NCBI GenBank assembly: GCA_934565795.1
Contig: CAKTIM010000016.1
Coordinates: forward strand, 1-47,846
DNA length: 47,846 bases
Source of the DNA: an uncultured Oscillospiraceae bacterium
GTDB taxonomy: Bacteria > Bacillota > Clostridia > Oscillospirales > Oscillospiraceae
Direction: 5' to 3'
The notes under the pieces are model-generated. The model had not been told where the DNA came from and searched no databases. It saw nothing but the letters and a program-made list of their open reading frames with translations. A program made the position numbers and the translations under genes. Of this stretch, positions 1 to 7,727 are shown in pieces (the stretch's first letter is position 1; every line of letters begins with the position of its first letter).

Positions 1-29
1 TCTTCCATGTAAGCACCCCCGTTTCTTCT

Positions 30-35
30 ATTATA
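30..35 (-). promoter_or_regulatory. Possible extended -10 element facing the left edge
   Basis: On the minus strand the sequence reads TGCTATAAT, a perfect extended -10 box. It is followed by a purine-rich GGGGGTG and then an ATG at positions 8-6 that runs off the left edge. No good -35 is present at the usual 17 bp (TACCCA), which an extended -10 can tolerate. It suggests a leftward gene begins at the edge, but only 8 nt of it are visible, so no CDS is called. Confidence 0.4.
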
Positions 36-70
36 GCAGAAACTGGGGCGATTGGGTAGTTTTTTGACAG

Positions 71-258
71 GCTGAGCTTCCAAGGGAAGCTTTTGGAGGT
101 GGCCATCACCTGGTTCCGTTCAACGCACCGCTCTGTTCCGTTACGTTGAGGGGCGACAGGTTGCCGCCCCCTACGGGACTCAGGTTTTTTCCCGCCTCCA
201 TTCAACGGACTGCTATCGAAACCGATAGGTTTCGGGCGGCTGGTATCCGCCCCTACGG
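71..258. repeat. Hairpin repeat array 1 (upstream of capsid gene)
   Basis: Contains a B-type palindrome at 150-170 (GGGGCGACA/TTGCCGCCCC, followed by CTACGGG) and an A-type palindrome at 234-252 (GGGCGGCTGG/ATCCGCCC, followed by CCTACGG). They are separated by the recurrent linker with CATTCAAC and CTGCTATCGAAACCG. The array ends about 40 bp before the capsid start codon, so it probably lies in or just before the 5' leader of that gene. No coding sequence is seen. Confidence 0.85.
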
Positions 259-296
259 GGGGTAATCAAAAATCAAACACACAAAGGAGAAATGTT

Positions 297-1313
297 ATGG
301 AAAACAAGATGAATCTTCAGCTTTTTGCGGACAATGTGAATGTGACCACCGATGCGGGGCTTTCGGTGGAGAACAAGACCTTTTATGACCGGGCGCTGCT
401 GGAGGAGGCGGCTCCCAATCTGATCCACAATCAGTTCGGGCAGAAGCGGCCCATTCCCAAGAACGGCGGCAAGCGCATCGAATTCCGGCGCTATGCGGCG
501 CTGCCCAAGGCCACCACTCCCCTGACCGAGGGCGTCACTCCCGACGGGCGGAAGATGACCGCCACTGCCGTGGAGGCGGAGGTGCGGCAGTACGGCGACT
601 ATGTGTGCCTGTCCGACGTGCTGGATCTGACCGCCATCGACAACAATGTGCTGGAGGCCACCCGGGCGGTGGGCCATCAGGCGGGCCTGACCCTGGACAC
701 CATCACCCGCAATGTGCTCCAGTCCGGCACCAACGTGTATTACTGCCCCAAGATCGGCACCGGCGGCACGGTCACCGCCGTGGACGACCGCACCAAGCTG
801 GACGGCACCTGTGTGCTCACCGTGGACGTGGTGAAGAAGGTGGCGGCCATGCTCAAGGCGGCCAACGCCCCCAAGTTCGGCGGCGATTATGTGTGCATCC
901 TGCACCCTTATGTTGCCTATGACATCATGTCCGACCCCCGCTGGGAGCAGATGCACCAATATTGCAAGCCTGAGAACCAGTTTGAGGGCGAGATCGGCCG
1001 CATTGCGGGGGTGCGCTTTGTGGAGACCTCCGAGGCGGCGGTGTACACCGGCAAGGACAATGATTGCCCCGATGGCCTGGCGGTGTTCGGGTGCCTGTTC
1101 ATTGCCAACGGCGCCTACGGCGTCACCGAGGTCACCGGCGGCGGCCTTCAGACCATCATCAAGCAGCTGGGCAGCGCCGGCACCGCCGACCCCCTGAACC
1201 AGCGCAGCACCGTAGGCTGGAAGGCCCTGCAAACCGCCGAAATCCTCCAGCAGGCATACATGTACCGGGTAGAATGCTGTAGCGCATTCTCTCAGAACGC
1301 GAAGATGAACTGA
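297..1313 (+). CDS. N4-gp56 family phage major capsid protein
   Basis: A 338-residue protein resembling the N4-gp56 family of major capsid proteins, which build the icosahedral shell of tailed phages. The N-terminus carries MNLQLFADN, a short motif common at the start of Firmicute phage capsid proteins. The body has the family's 'YGDYVCLSDVLDLTA' and C-terminal 'STVGWKALQTAEIL' type segments, and its length is normal for the family. The ATG follows AAAGGAG at 283-289. Unusually for a capsid gene it stands alone: repeat arrays lie on both sides and no terminase, portal or scaffold gene adjoins it. The assignment rests on recognising the family by eye; the fold was not modelled. Confidence 0.85.
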   Translation: MENKMNLQLFADNVNVTTDAGLSVENKTFYDRALLEEAAPNLIHNQFGQKRPIPKNGGKRIEFRRYAALPKATTPLTEGVTPDGRKMTATAVEAEVRQYGDYVCLSDVLDLTAIDNNVLEATRAVGHQAGLTLDTITRNVLQSGTNVYYCPKIGTGGTVTAVDDRTKLDGTCVLTVDVVKKVAAMLKAANAPKFGGDYVCILHPYVAYDIMSDPRWEQMHQYCKPENQFEGEIGRIAGVRFVETSEAAVYTGKDNDCPDGLAVFGCLFIANGAYGVTEVTGGGLQTIIKQLGSAGTADPLNQRSTVGWKALQTAEILQQAYMYRVECCSAFSQNAKMN

Positions 1314-1323
1314 TGGCCCTCTC

Positions 1324-1768
1324 GTAGGGGTCGGCAACCTGCCGACCCTCAACGTTACGGTTTGGGTAGCAGTGGGGATGAACGTATAACCCGACGTATA
1401 CATCCCCCAAGCTTCCCTGTGGGGTGTTGCAGAGCGCAGCGAATCTTTAAATTACAATCATTGCCAGTGGCAATGATACCATAATCAAATAGCTGTCGCC
1501 GCAGCGACTGAAGAGGGCACTCAGGTAACGGTTTTGAAAGAGACTTGACTAAAAAGGTAGACGGTTAAACACTTTGAGTCCGTAGGGGCGGATACCAGCC
1601 GCCCGAAAGGTAATGAAACTGAGCTGTACAGACAAACCGCTCAATCTCGACACCCGGCGGGGCGACAGATTGCCGCCCCCTACGGACTCAGAAGCTTTTG
1701 GTGGTGTCCATTCAACCGGCAGCTCAATTCCGTAACATTGCGGGCGGCTGGTATCCGCCCCTACGGAG
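1324..1768. repeat. Hairpin repeat array 2 (composite, between capsid and next gene)
   Basis: A full composite array. Units in order: C palindrome 1328-1348, linker, AAGCTTCCCTGTGGGG arm, 64-bp palindromic element (1425-1490, core ATTGCC-AGT-GGCAAT), AGCTGTCGCCGCAGCGACTGAAGAGGGC arm, linker, A palindrome 1586-1604, linker, B palindrome about 1660-1680, linker, and inverted A palindrome 1742-1760. The same order recurs in arrays 3, 4, 6, 7 and 8. It fills the 509-bp gap between two phage genes. Confidence 0.9.
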
Positions 1769-1822
1769 GGGGTGCTTGCTATTCAATGTGGGTCAAACAA
1801 CATAAGAAAGGATGAAAAAACC

Positions 1823-2050
1823 ATGGAAAACAAGAAGATCAGAATCAAGCTTCCTCTGACGCGGAGCGAGAAGGAGGATGTGTTTGTGGGCATCAATGGC
1901 CACACCTGGCAGATTGCCAGGGGGGTGGAGGTGGAGCTGCCCTGGAATGTGGTGAAGGTGCTGGAGCGGCAGGAGAGGATGCTGGCCCAGGCGCTGGAAT
2001 TTGAGAATCAGGCCGCCGCTCCTCTGGAGCAGCTGGAGAAGAAGGGCTGA
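1823..2050 (+). CDS. Small conserved phage head-region protein
   Basis: A 75-residue protein of unknown function. Start chosen at ATG 1823, preceded by AAGAAAGGATG at 1804-1814. An in-frame ATG at 1772 would put repeat sequence into the protein and was rejected. Its N-terminus is basic (KKIRIKLPLTRSEKEDVFV), and it holds a 'WQIARGVEVELPWNVVKVLE' segment followed by a Glu/Gln-rich helical tail. It lies 2 bp upstream of the next gene, so the two are surely co-transcribed. Its place after the capsid gene suggests a head or head-tail accessory role, which is inference from context only. Confidence 0.6.
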   Translation: MENKKIRIKLPLTRSEKEDVFVGINGHTWQIARGVEVELPWNVVKVLERQERMLAQALEFENQAAAPLEQLEKKG

Positions 2051-2052
2051 GC

Positions 2053-2400
2053 ATGACGGCGCTGGAGGTCATCGGCAGCGTGGATGAGAAGCTGCACAAC
2101 GGCTATGCCCAGGCGGACAAGCTGAAATGGCTTTCCCAGGCGGAGGGCATGGTGCGGCTGATGCTGGGCCGGTGCGGCGCGGATGCGCCCCAGGCGACGG
2201 TGGAGGCGGATACCGTCCTGCTGGCTCCCGTCCCCTATCAGCAGCTGTACAGCCGCTATCTGGAGGCCCAGATCCACTATGCCAATCAGGAATATCTGAA
2301 ATACAACAATGCCATGGCGCTGTTTTCCGCCCTGTGGCAGGACTACGCCAATTTCGTCCGCCGGGGCGGCGCGCCGGTGGGGCGCAGGAATTTCTTTTAA
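2053..2400 (+). CDS. Putative phage head-tail adaptor protein
   Basis: A 115-residue mostly alpha-helical protein beginning MTALEVIGSVDEKLHNGYAQ. It contains a Tyr-rich helical stretch (about 57-85: YQQLYSRYLEAQIHYANQEY) and ends RRNFF. Size, helical nature and position after the capsid gene match the small head-completion/adaptor proteins that join capsid portal and tail. It starts 2 bp after the preceding stop and ends 12 bp before the next gene. No catalytic motif is visible. The adaptor role is inferred from gene order. Confidence 0.5.
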   Translation: MTALEVIGSVDEKLHNGYAQADKLKWLSQAEGMVRLMLGRCGADAPQATVEADTVLLAPVPYQQLYSRYLEAQIHYANQEYLKYNNAMALFSALWQDYANFVRRGGAPVGRRNFF

Positions 2401-2412
2401 GGAGGGGGCAGC

Positions 2413-4128
2413 ATGGAGTTTCCCACCCTGGAGCAGGGCACGCTCAGCCGGGAAAACATCACCCGCTTCGGCGGCTACAACGCCGGGGCCAGGATCGGCA
2501 GCGGGGAATTCGCGCAGATGGAGAATTTTTCCTCCGACGCCTTTCCCCTGCTGTCCACCCGGCCCCGGCGGGGGGTGTACGCCTCCCCTGCCGCCTGCCA
2601 TGGGCTGATCGCCAAGGACAGCCTGTGCTGGGTGGACGGCAGCAAATTCGTGATGAACGGCTACGAAACGGAGATGGGGTTGACGGACTGCCCCAAGCAG
2701 CTGGTGTCCATGGGGGCGTATGTGGTGATCTTCCCGGATAAAAAGTACATCAACACCGTGGATCTGTCCGATTTCGGCAATCTGGAGGCGGAATTTCTCT
2801 CCTCCGGCCCGGTGCGATTCACCCCGGCGGACGGGCTGGGCGAGGCGCTGATCCCCAGCTACATCCAGAGCGAGGAGCCCCAGGAGCCGGAAAACGGGGC
2901 GCTCTGGCTGGATAACTCCGGCCAGGGGGCGCTGCTGCGCTGGTCGGCGGGCAGCGGCATGTGGGTCAGCGTGGAGGCGACCTATGTGCGCGTCAGCGCG
3001 GCGGGCATCGGTGCGGCCTTCCGGCAGGGCGACGCGGTGGAGCTGTCCGGCGGGCCGGAGGGGGTGGCGACCCTGGGGGTCATCGCCGCCCTGGGCCAGG
3101 ACTTTGTGCTGCTGCCGGGGCTGCTGGAGCGGGAGCAGACGGTGCAGACCCCGGTGCGCCTGGGCCGGTATGTGCCGGAGATGGACTATGTGCTCCAGTG
3201 CGGCAACCGGCTCTGGGGCTGCCGCTACGGCCCCAACCGCCAGGGGCAGACCGTCAATGAAATCTACGCCAGCGCCCTGGGGGATTTTCGCAACTGGCAG
3301 CGCTTTCAGGGCGGCAGCATGGATAGCTACATGGTCAGCCTGGGGGCGGACGGCCCCTTCACCGGCGCGGCGGAGCACCTGGGCTACCCGGTGTTCTTCC
3401 GGGAGGGGTGCATCCACAAGGTCTATGGCAGCTACCCCGCCGCCTTCCGCCTGCAATCCACCCCCTGCCCCGGCGTGCAGCAGGGCAGCGCCGCCAGCCT
3501 GGCCCTGGTGGGGCAGCTGCTGTACTACAAATCCCCCGGCGGGGTGTGCGCCTACGATGGGGCCGCACCGGTGGACATCTCCCAGGCCCTGGGCGCGCAG
3601 CGCTATCACGCCGCCGTCGCCGGGGCCCTGCGGGGGAAATACTACATTTCCATGAAGGATGCCCAGGATGGCTGCTACCTGTTCGTCTATGACGCGGGCC
3701 GGGGCCTGTGGCACCGGGAGGACGACGCCAGGGCGGTGTGCTTCTGCCCCTGCCGGGACGATCTATTTTACCTGGCGGCCAATGGGCAGATCGTCAGCGT
3801 CACCGGCGCGGGGGAGCCGGAGGGGGACTTTTCCTGGCTGGCCGAGACGGGAGAGATCGGCGCGGCCAGCCCGGACTGCAAGTATCTGACCCGGCTGAAT
3901 CTGCGGCTGTACCTGGCCCAGGGGGCGGAAATGGAGCTGTGGGTGCGCTACGACGAGGAGGCTCAGTGGCGCCGCCTGGCCTGTCTTCAGGGCAGGCCCC
4001 TCGGCTCCGTGACCCTGCCCGCCCCGGTGCGCCGGTGCGACCATCTGCGGCTGCGGCTGACGGGCCGGGGAGAAATGCGGCTGTACAGCCTGACCAAAAC
4101 CATGGAGCAAGGGAGTGACGTATATTGA
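2413..4128 (+). CDS. Large phage structural protein (probable tail or neck component)
   Basis: A 571-residue protein with a strong RBS (GGAGGGGG at 2401-2408). It is beta-rich, with repeated short strands of the type 'LCWVDGSKFVMNG' and 'CGNRLWGCRYGPN'. It has no signal peptide and no transmembrane segment. The spacing of Trp/Tyr-containing strands suggests a beta-propeller-like or multi-sheet fold as in tail-tube or neck proteins of short-tailed phages, but no specific family was recognised. It ends in TGA overlapping the TTG start of the next gene. Codon use (strong G/C third positions) matches the chromosomal genes around it. Confidence 0.5.
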   Translation: MEFPTLEQGTLSRENITRFGGYNAGARIGSGEFAQMENFSSDAFPLLSTRPRRGVYASPAACHGLIAKDSLCWVDGSKFVMNGYETEMGLTDCPKQLVSMGAYVVIFPDKKYINTVDLSDFGNLEAEFLSSGPVRFTPADGLGEALIPSYIQSEEPQEPENGALWLDNSGQGALLRWSAGSGMWVSVEATYVRVSAAGIGAAFRQGDAVELSGGPEGVATLGVIAALGQDFVLLPGLLEREQTVQTPVRLGRYVPEMDYVLQCGNRLWGCRYGPNRQGQTVNEIYASALGDFRNWQRFQGGSMDSYMVSLGADGPFTGAAEHLGYPVFFREGCIHKVYGSYPAAFRLQSTPCPGVQQGSAASLALVGQLLYYKSPGGVCAYDGAAPVDISQALGAQRYHAAVAGALRGKYYISMKDAQDGCYLFVYDAGRGLWHREDDARAVCFCPCRDDLFYLAANGQIVSVTGAGEPEGDFSWLAETGEIGAASPDCKYLTRLNLRLYLAQGAEMELWVRYDEEAQWRRLACLQGRPLGSVTLPAPVRRCDHLRLRLTGRGEMRLYSLTKTMEQGSDVY

Positions 4129-4835
4129 CCGGCCTGGAGCTTCGTCCCCCGGAGCAATGCGGGGGCACCCCGGCGGAGCAGCTGCGCACGCTGCAAAGCT
4201 ACCTGTGCAATCTCACCGCCCAGCTGCAATATGCCTTTGATGCCCTGGAGAGCCGGGAGGGGACGGAAAGGGTCGTCCACGCCGCCCCGGCCACCCAGCA
4301 GCAGGAGCTGACCCGGCTGAAATCCCTGATCCTGAAAAGCGCCCAGGTGACGGCGGTGCTGGAGCAGCGGGTGGAGCAGCGGCTGGAGGGGAAATATGTG
4401 GCCGAGAGCCAGTTCGGCACCTTCCGCCAGGAGACCAGCCAGGCCATCACCGCCAATTCCAGGGCCATCGAGCAGCAGTTCACCAACATGCAGCAGCTGG
4501 ACAGCGCGGTGGAGCAGCTCAGCTCCGCCGTGCAGGAGGTCAGCGCCACCATCCGCTCCGGCGAGCTGGCCGACGGGGTCTACGGCGTGGAGATCGGCCA
4601 GCAGGAGGGAGAAAACGGCGTCATCCGCTTCCGCCGCTACGCCCGTCTGACGGCCCAGAAGCTGTCGTTCTACGACAGCAACGACGTGGAGGTGGCCTAC
4701 ATCAGCGACCGCCGCCTGCACATCACCGCCGCCGACGCCGCCCAGATCGTCACCCATTCCCTCACCACCACCCAGCTCCAACAAGGCCCCTACACCTGGC
4801 ACCTCTCCGCCGATGGCCACTTGAGCATAAATTAA
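4125..4835 (+). CDS. Phage structural protein with central coiled coil
   Basis: A 236-residue protein starting at TTG 4125, which overlaps the previous stop (TTGA) and is preceded by GGGAG at 4111-4115. Residues about 15-50 and 60-150 are heptad-like and Gln/Glu-rich, a likely trimeric coiled coil. The C-terminal 80 residues (GVYGVEIGQQ... ISDRRLHITAADAAQIVTHSL) are beta-rich and resemble the C-terminal part of phage minor tail or fibre proteins, with a final 'WHLSADGHLSIN'. Translational coupling to the preceding structural gene supports a tail role. The exact function is unknown. Confidence 0.5.
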   Translation: MTGLELRPPEQCGGTPAEQLRTLQSYLCNLTAQLQYAFDALESREGTERVVHAAPATQQQELTRLKSLILKSAQVTAVLEQRVEQRLEGKYVAESQFGTFRQETSQAITANSRAIEQQFTNMQQLDSAVEQLSSAVQEVSATIRSGELADGVYGVEIGQQEGENGVIRFRRYARLTAQKLSFYDSNDVEVAYISDRRLHITAADAAQIVTHSLTTTQLQQGPYTWHLSADGHLSIN

Positions 4836-4837
4836 CC

Positions 4838-5410
4838 CCCCGTAGGGGTCGGATCGAGGATAGAAATAGTTGAATGGCACCAGGAAAAACACCCGCCCCC
4901 GTAGGGGTCGGCAACCTGCCGACCCTCAATCTGACGGTTTCGATAGCAGTAACGACGAACGTATAACCTCAAGGGTAAATCCCCAAGCTTCCCTGTGGGG
5001 TGTTGCAGAGCGCAGCGAATCTTTAATAACAATCATTGCCGGTGGCAATGATACCATAATTAAATAGCTGTCGCCGCAGCGACTGAAGAGGGCACTCAGC
5101 GTATGGTTTCGAGAGAGACCCAACTAAAAAGGTAGACGGTTAAACACTTTGAGTCCGTAGGGGTGGTGCTCCGCGCAGCGAATCAAAATATCCATGATTG
5201 CCAGTGGCAATCATACAATTGATTCATCGGATACCAGCCGCCCGAAAGCCAACGAACGTGAGCTGTACAGACGAACCGCTCAATCCCGGTACCCAGCGGG
5301 GCGACAAATTGTCGCCCCCTACGAACTCAAAGATTTTTACATGTCACCATTCAACCGGCAGCTCAATCCCGGTAGCTGGCGGGCGGCTGGTATCCGCCCC
5401 TACGGAGGGT
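4838..5410. repeat. Hairpin repeat array 3 with nested insertion
   Basis: Starts 3 bp after a stop codon with a broken CCGTAGGGGTCGG half-unit, followed by a complete C palindrome at 4905-4925. A 65-bp palindromic element lies at 5001-5065 between the AAGCTTCCCTGTGGGG and AGCTGTCGCC arms. The following A unit is split after GTAGGGG by another copy of the palindromic element (5164-5227) and resumes as CGGATACCAGCCGCCCG. A perfect B palindrome at 5298-5318 and an inverted A palindrome at about 5383-5401 close the array. Confidence 0.9.
5164..5227 (+). mobile_element. 64-bp palindromic element nested inside an A-type repeat
   Basis: The element begins TGGTGCTCCGCGCAGCGAATC and ends TTGATTCAT. 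Inside it GAATCAA pairs with TTGATTC, and ATGATTGCC pairs with GGCAATCAT around a 3-nt loop. The flanks are GTAGGGG on the left and CGGATACCAGCCGCCCG on the right, which together make an ordinary A unit. It carries no coding capacity, so if mobile it would need a transposase in trans. Confidence 0.6.
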
Positions 5411-5445
5411 GGGGGGAGGAACTATATTAAAAAAGGAGAACATTC

Positions 5446-6201
5446 ATGGCACAAAAGAAGGAATATGTGGCCTCCCGGGAGGTTGAGGAGGCGCGGGAGG
5501 CGGTGCGGGCGCATCAGAAGGCGCAGCCGGGGGAATACCGCTCGGAGTACGACGGGGCCCTGCGGGAGGCGATGGATAAAATCCTCAATCAGAAGGATTT
5601 CCAGTACCGGCTGAACGGCGACGCGCTGTACCGCCAGTACCGGGCCCAGGCCGTGCAGGATGCCCAGCGGGCCATGTCCGATACTATGGGACAGGCGGCG
5701 GCCCTCACCGGGGGCTACGGCAGCTCCTATGCCCAGGGCGTGGGACAGCAGGCCTACGCCCGGCAGCTGGAGGGTCTGGCCGACCGCATCCCGGAGCTGT
5801 ACAGTCTGGCCATGGAGCAATATAAGCTCCAGGCCCAGGGCCTGCGGGACAAATATGACCTGCTGGCCGGAGCCCAGGGGGAGGAATACAGCCGCTATCA
5901 GGATTCCCTGTCCGCCTGGCAGGCGGAGGCCGAGCGGCTCCAGCGGCAGTATGCCGACTGGCGCGACAGCGACTACGGCGCGTACCGCGACCAGGTGGCC
6001 GACTGGAAATGGCAGGAGGAATTCGACGAGAACAAGCGCCGCTACGACCAGCAGTGGGCCGCGGCCCACCCGGCAAAGACCTATGCCGTGGGCGGCACCT
6101 CCCGGGCAAAGACGGAGAAGAAGAAAAGCAATCCCCTGCTGGGGGCCATCCTGGGCGCGGCCGCCGGTGTGGCGGCTGCCCGGAAAAGGAGCGGCAAATG
6201 A
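5446..6201 (+). CDS. Phage structural or internal virion protein, Gln/Tyr-rich helical
   Basis: A 251-residue protein with AAAAGGAG just upstream of the ATG. It is strongly helical and rich in Tyr, Gln, Arg and Ala. A glycine patch at about 86-98 ('LTGGYGSSYAQGVGQQAY') is followed by long helices and a C-terminal basic linker, then a short hydrophobic segment (NPLLGAILGAAAGVAAARKR). Such Gly/Ala hydrophobic ends occur in phage internal or ejection proteins that contact membranes, which is only an analogy. Its stop overlaps the next start (ATGA). No family name is assigned. Confidence 0.5.
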   Translation: MAQKKEYVASREVEEAREAVRAHQKAQPGEYRSEYDGALREAMDKILNQKDFQYRLNGDALYRQYRAQAVQDAQRAMSDTMGQAAALTGGYGSSYAQGVGQQAYARQLEGLADRIPELYSLAMEQYKLQAQGLRDKYDLLAGAQGEEYSRYQDSLSAWQAEAERLQRQYADWRDSDYGAYRDQVADWKWQEEFDENKRRYDQQWAAAHPAKTYAVGGTSRAKTEKKKSNPLLGAILGAAAGVAAARKRSGK

Positions 6202-7721
6202 ATCAGGTAGTCAGCCTCAGCGACGACGCCCGCGTCACACTGAAAATCACCACCAATCAGGCGAAAAATACCTCCACCGTCCGGGTGACCCGCCTGGCGG
6301 TGCGCAACCGGCAGGGCACGGATCACGGCGAATGCCTGCTGGTGGGCGACATCCGCATCAACGGCCTGCTGGCCGCCAACCTGGTGCTCAGCGGCAGCCA
6401 GCGCTGCCCGGTGCTCTATGACGCCAGCTGGGACTACGGCACCGAGAGCCTGTGGAGCGGCTACACCGCCTACGACCTGGAGATCCCCCACCAGGAGGAC
6501 GGCACGGCGGAGGTGACCGTGGCGGTGGCGGTGCAGATCTATACCTCCAGCCAGAAGCTGGTGGAGTATTTCGCCCGCAGCGCCGCCGCTTCCCTGCCCC
6601 GCATCCCCCGGGCCACCACCCTGTCGGCGGCGGCGACGCCCCTGGGGCAGACGCTGACGCTGACCCTGCACCGGGCCTCCGCCGGCTTCCGGGATACGGT
6701 CACTTGGTCGTGCGGGTCGGCTTCCGGCACCCTGGCGGCCCTCACGGCGGAGGATGCCCTGCATTGGGCTCTCCCCCTGACCCTGGCCGCCCAGGAGCCG
6801 GAGGATACCCAGGTGGAGCTCACCTTCGCCGTCACCACCTACGACGGGACGGACACGGTGGGCAGCAGCACCCTGCGCCTGCAATGCCCCATCCCGGCGG
6901 AGGTCATCCCCACCGCCTCCATCGCCGTCAGTGACCGGGCAGGCCACACCGCCAGCCACGGCGGCTACATCCAGGGCCAGAGCCAGGCCCAGGTGCAGCT
7001 GACGGCGGCGGGGGCCTACGGCTCGGAGATCCAGAAAACCGTCATCCGCTGCGGGTCGCTGACCCAGGAGGGGCAGACGGAGGCCTGCTTCGCCCTGGAA
7101 AAAGGCGGCAGCGTGGTGATCGAGGCCACCGTGACGGATTCCCGCCGCCGCACCGCCACCGTCCGGCAGCAGATCATCGTCCTGGCCTATGACAAGCCCG
7201 CCGTCCAGGTGACCCAGGCCTTCCGCTGCGACGCGGACGGCACGGCGCGCAGCAACGGCGAATACCTGTGCATCCGCTTCACCGCCCAATTGACCCCGGT
7301 GGAAAACGGCACGGCCAGCTACGCCGCCGTCAGCCGCATCCCCGGCGGCGGGGAGAGCAGCCGGGCGGAGCTGACCGGGTATACCGGCCAGTTCCAGGTC
7401 AGCGGCAGCGCCATCCTCCCCGCCGACCCGGACAGCAGCTTCGAGTGCACCGTGGAGGCAACGGACAGCTTCGCCACCACCGCCAGCGCCGCCGCCCTGG
7501 TGGGCATCGCCTTCGTGCTGCTGGATTTCAGCCGGGACGCCCGCGCCGTGGGCATCGGCATGCGCGCAGGCGCGGCGCAGACCCTGAGCATCGGCCTGAC
7601 CACCGACCTGAATGCCCACCGCCTGCAAAACCTCGCCCCACCCACCGCCCCCCAGGACGCCGCCACCAAAGCCTACGTCGACGCCGCCCTCCAGAATTTA
7701 AAGCAATCCCTGGGCCTGTAA
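6198..7721 (+). CDS. Phage tail fibre / DUF859-like receptor-binding protein
   Basis: A 507-residue protein starting at ATG 6198, overlapping the previous stop. An upstream in-frame ATG at 6009 lies wholly inside the preceding gene and was rejected. The N-terminal half is made of beta-rich modules resembling the DUF859 tail family and Ig-like repeats (for example 'TTLSAAATPLGQTLTLTLHRAS'). The C-terminal 60 residues hold 'GIGMRAGAAQTLSIGLTTDL' and 'DAATKAYVDAALQNL'; the DAATKAYVD motif is typical of phage fibre proteins. A role in host recognition is likely. It ends 7 bp before a repeat array. Confidence 0.65.
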   Translation: MNQVVSLSDDARVTLKITTNQAKNTSTVRVTRLAVRNRQGTDHGECLLVGDIRINGLLAANLVLSGSQRCPVLYDASWDYGTESLWSGYTAYDLEIPHQEDGTAEVTVAVAVQIYTSSQKLVEYFARSAAASLPRIPRATTLSAAATPLGQTLTLTLHRASAGFRDTVTWSCGSASGTLAALTAEDALHWALPLTLAAQEPEDTQVELTFAVTTYDGTDTVGSSTLRLQCPIPAEVIPTASIAVSDRAGHTASHGGYIQGQSQAQVQLTAAGAYGSEIQKTVIRCGSLTQEGQTEACFALEKGGSVVIEATVTDSRRRTATVRQQIIVLAYDKPAVQVTQAFRCDADGTARSNGEYLCIRFTAQLTPVENGTASYAAVSRIPGGGESSRAELTGYTGQFQVSGSAILPADPDSSFECTVEATDSFATTASAAALVGIAFVLLDFSRDARAVGIGMRAGAAQTLSIGLTTDLNAHRLQNLAPPTAPQDAATKAYVDAALQNLKQSLGL

Positions 7722-7727
7722 AACCAC

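Noticed and set aside
64..92. TTGACA at 64-69 as a forward promoter for the capsid gene
   Set aside because: No acceptable -10 lies 16-19 bp downstream, and the region belongs to the start of a repeat array.
71..258. Insertion sequence or group II intron remains
   Set aside because: No transposase, reverse transcriptase or domain V structure was found in any array; only short non-coding palindromes are visible.
1324..1768. CRISPR array
   Set aside because: Repeats are not evenly spaced, the units differ in kind and orientation, the linkers themselves recur, and there are no unique spacers and no cas genes.
4899..5410. Integron attC-type cassette array
   Set aside because: The palindromes are too short and symmetrical, lack attC core GTTRRRY/RYYYAAC pairs, and no integron integrase is present.
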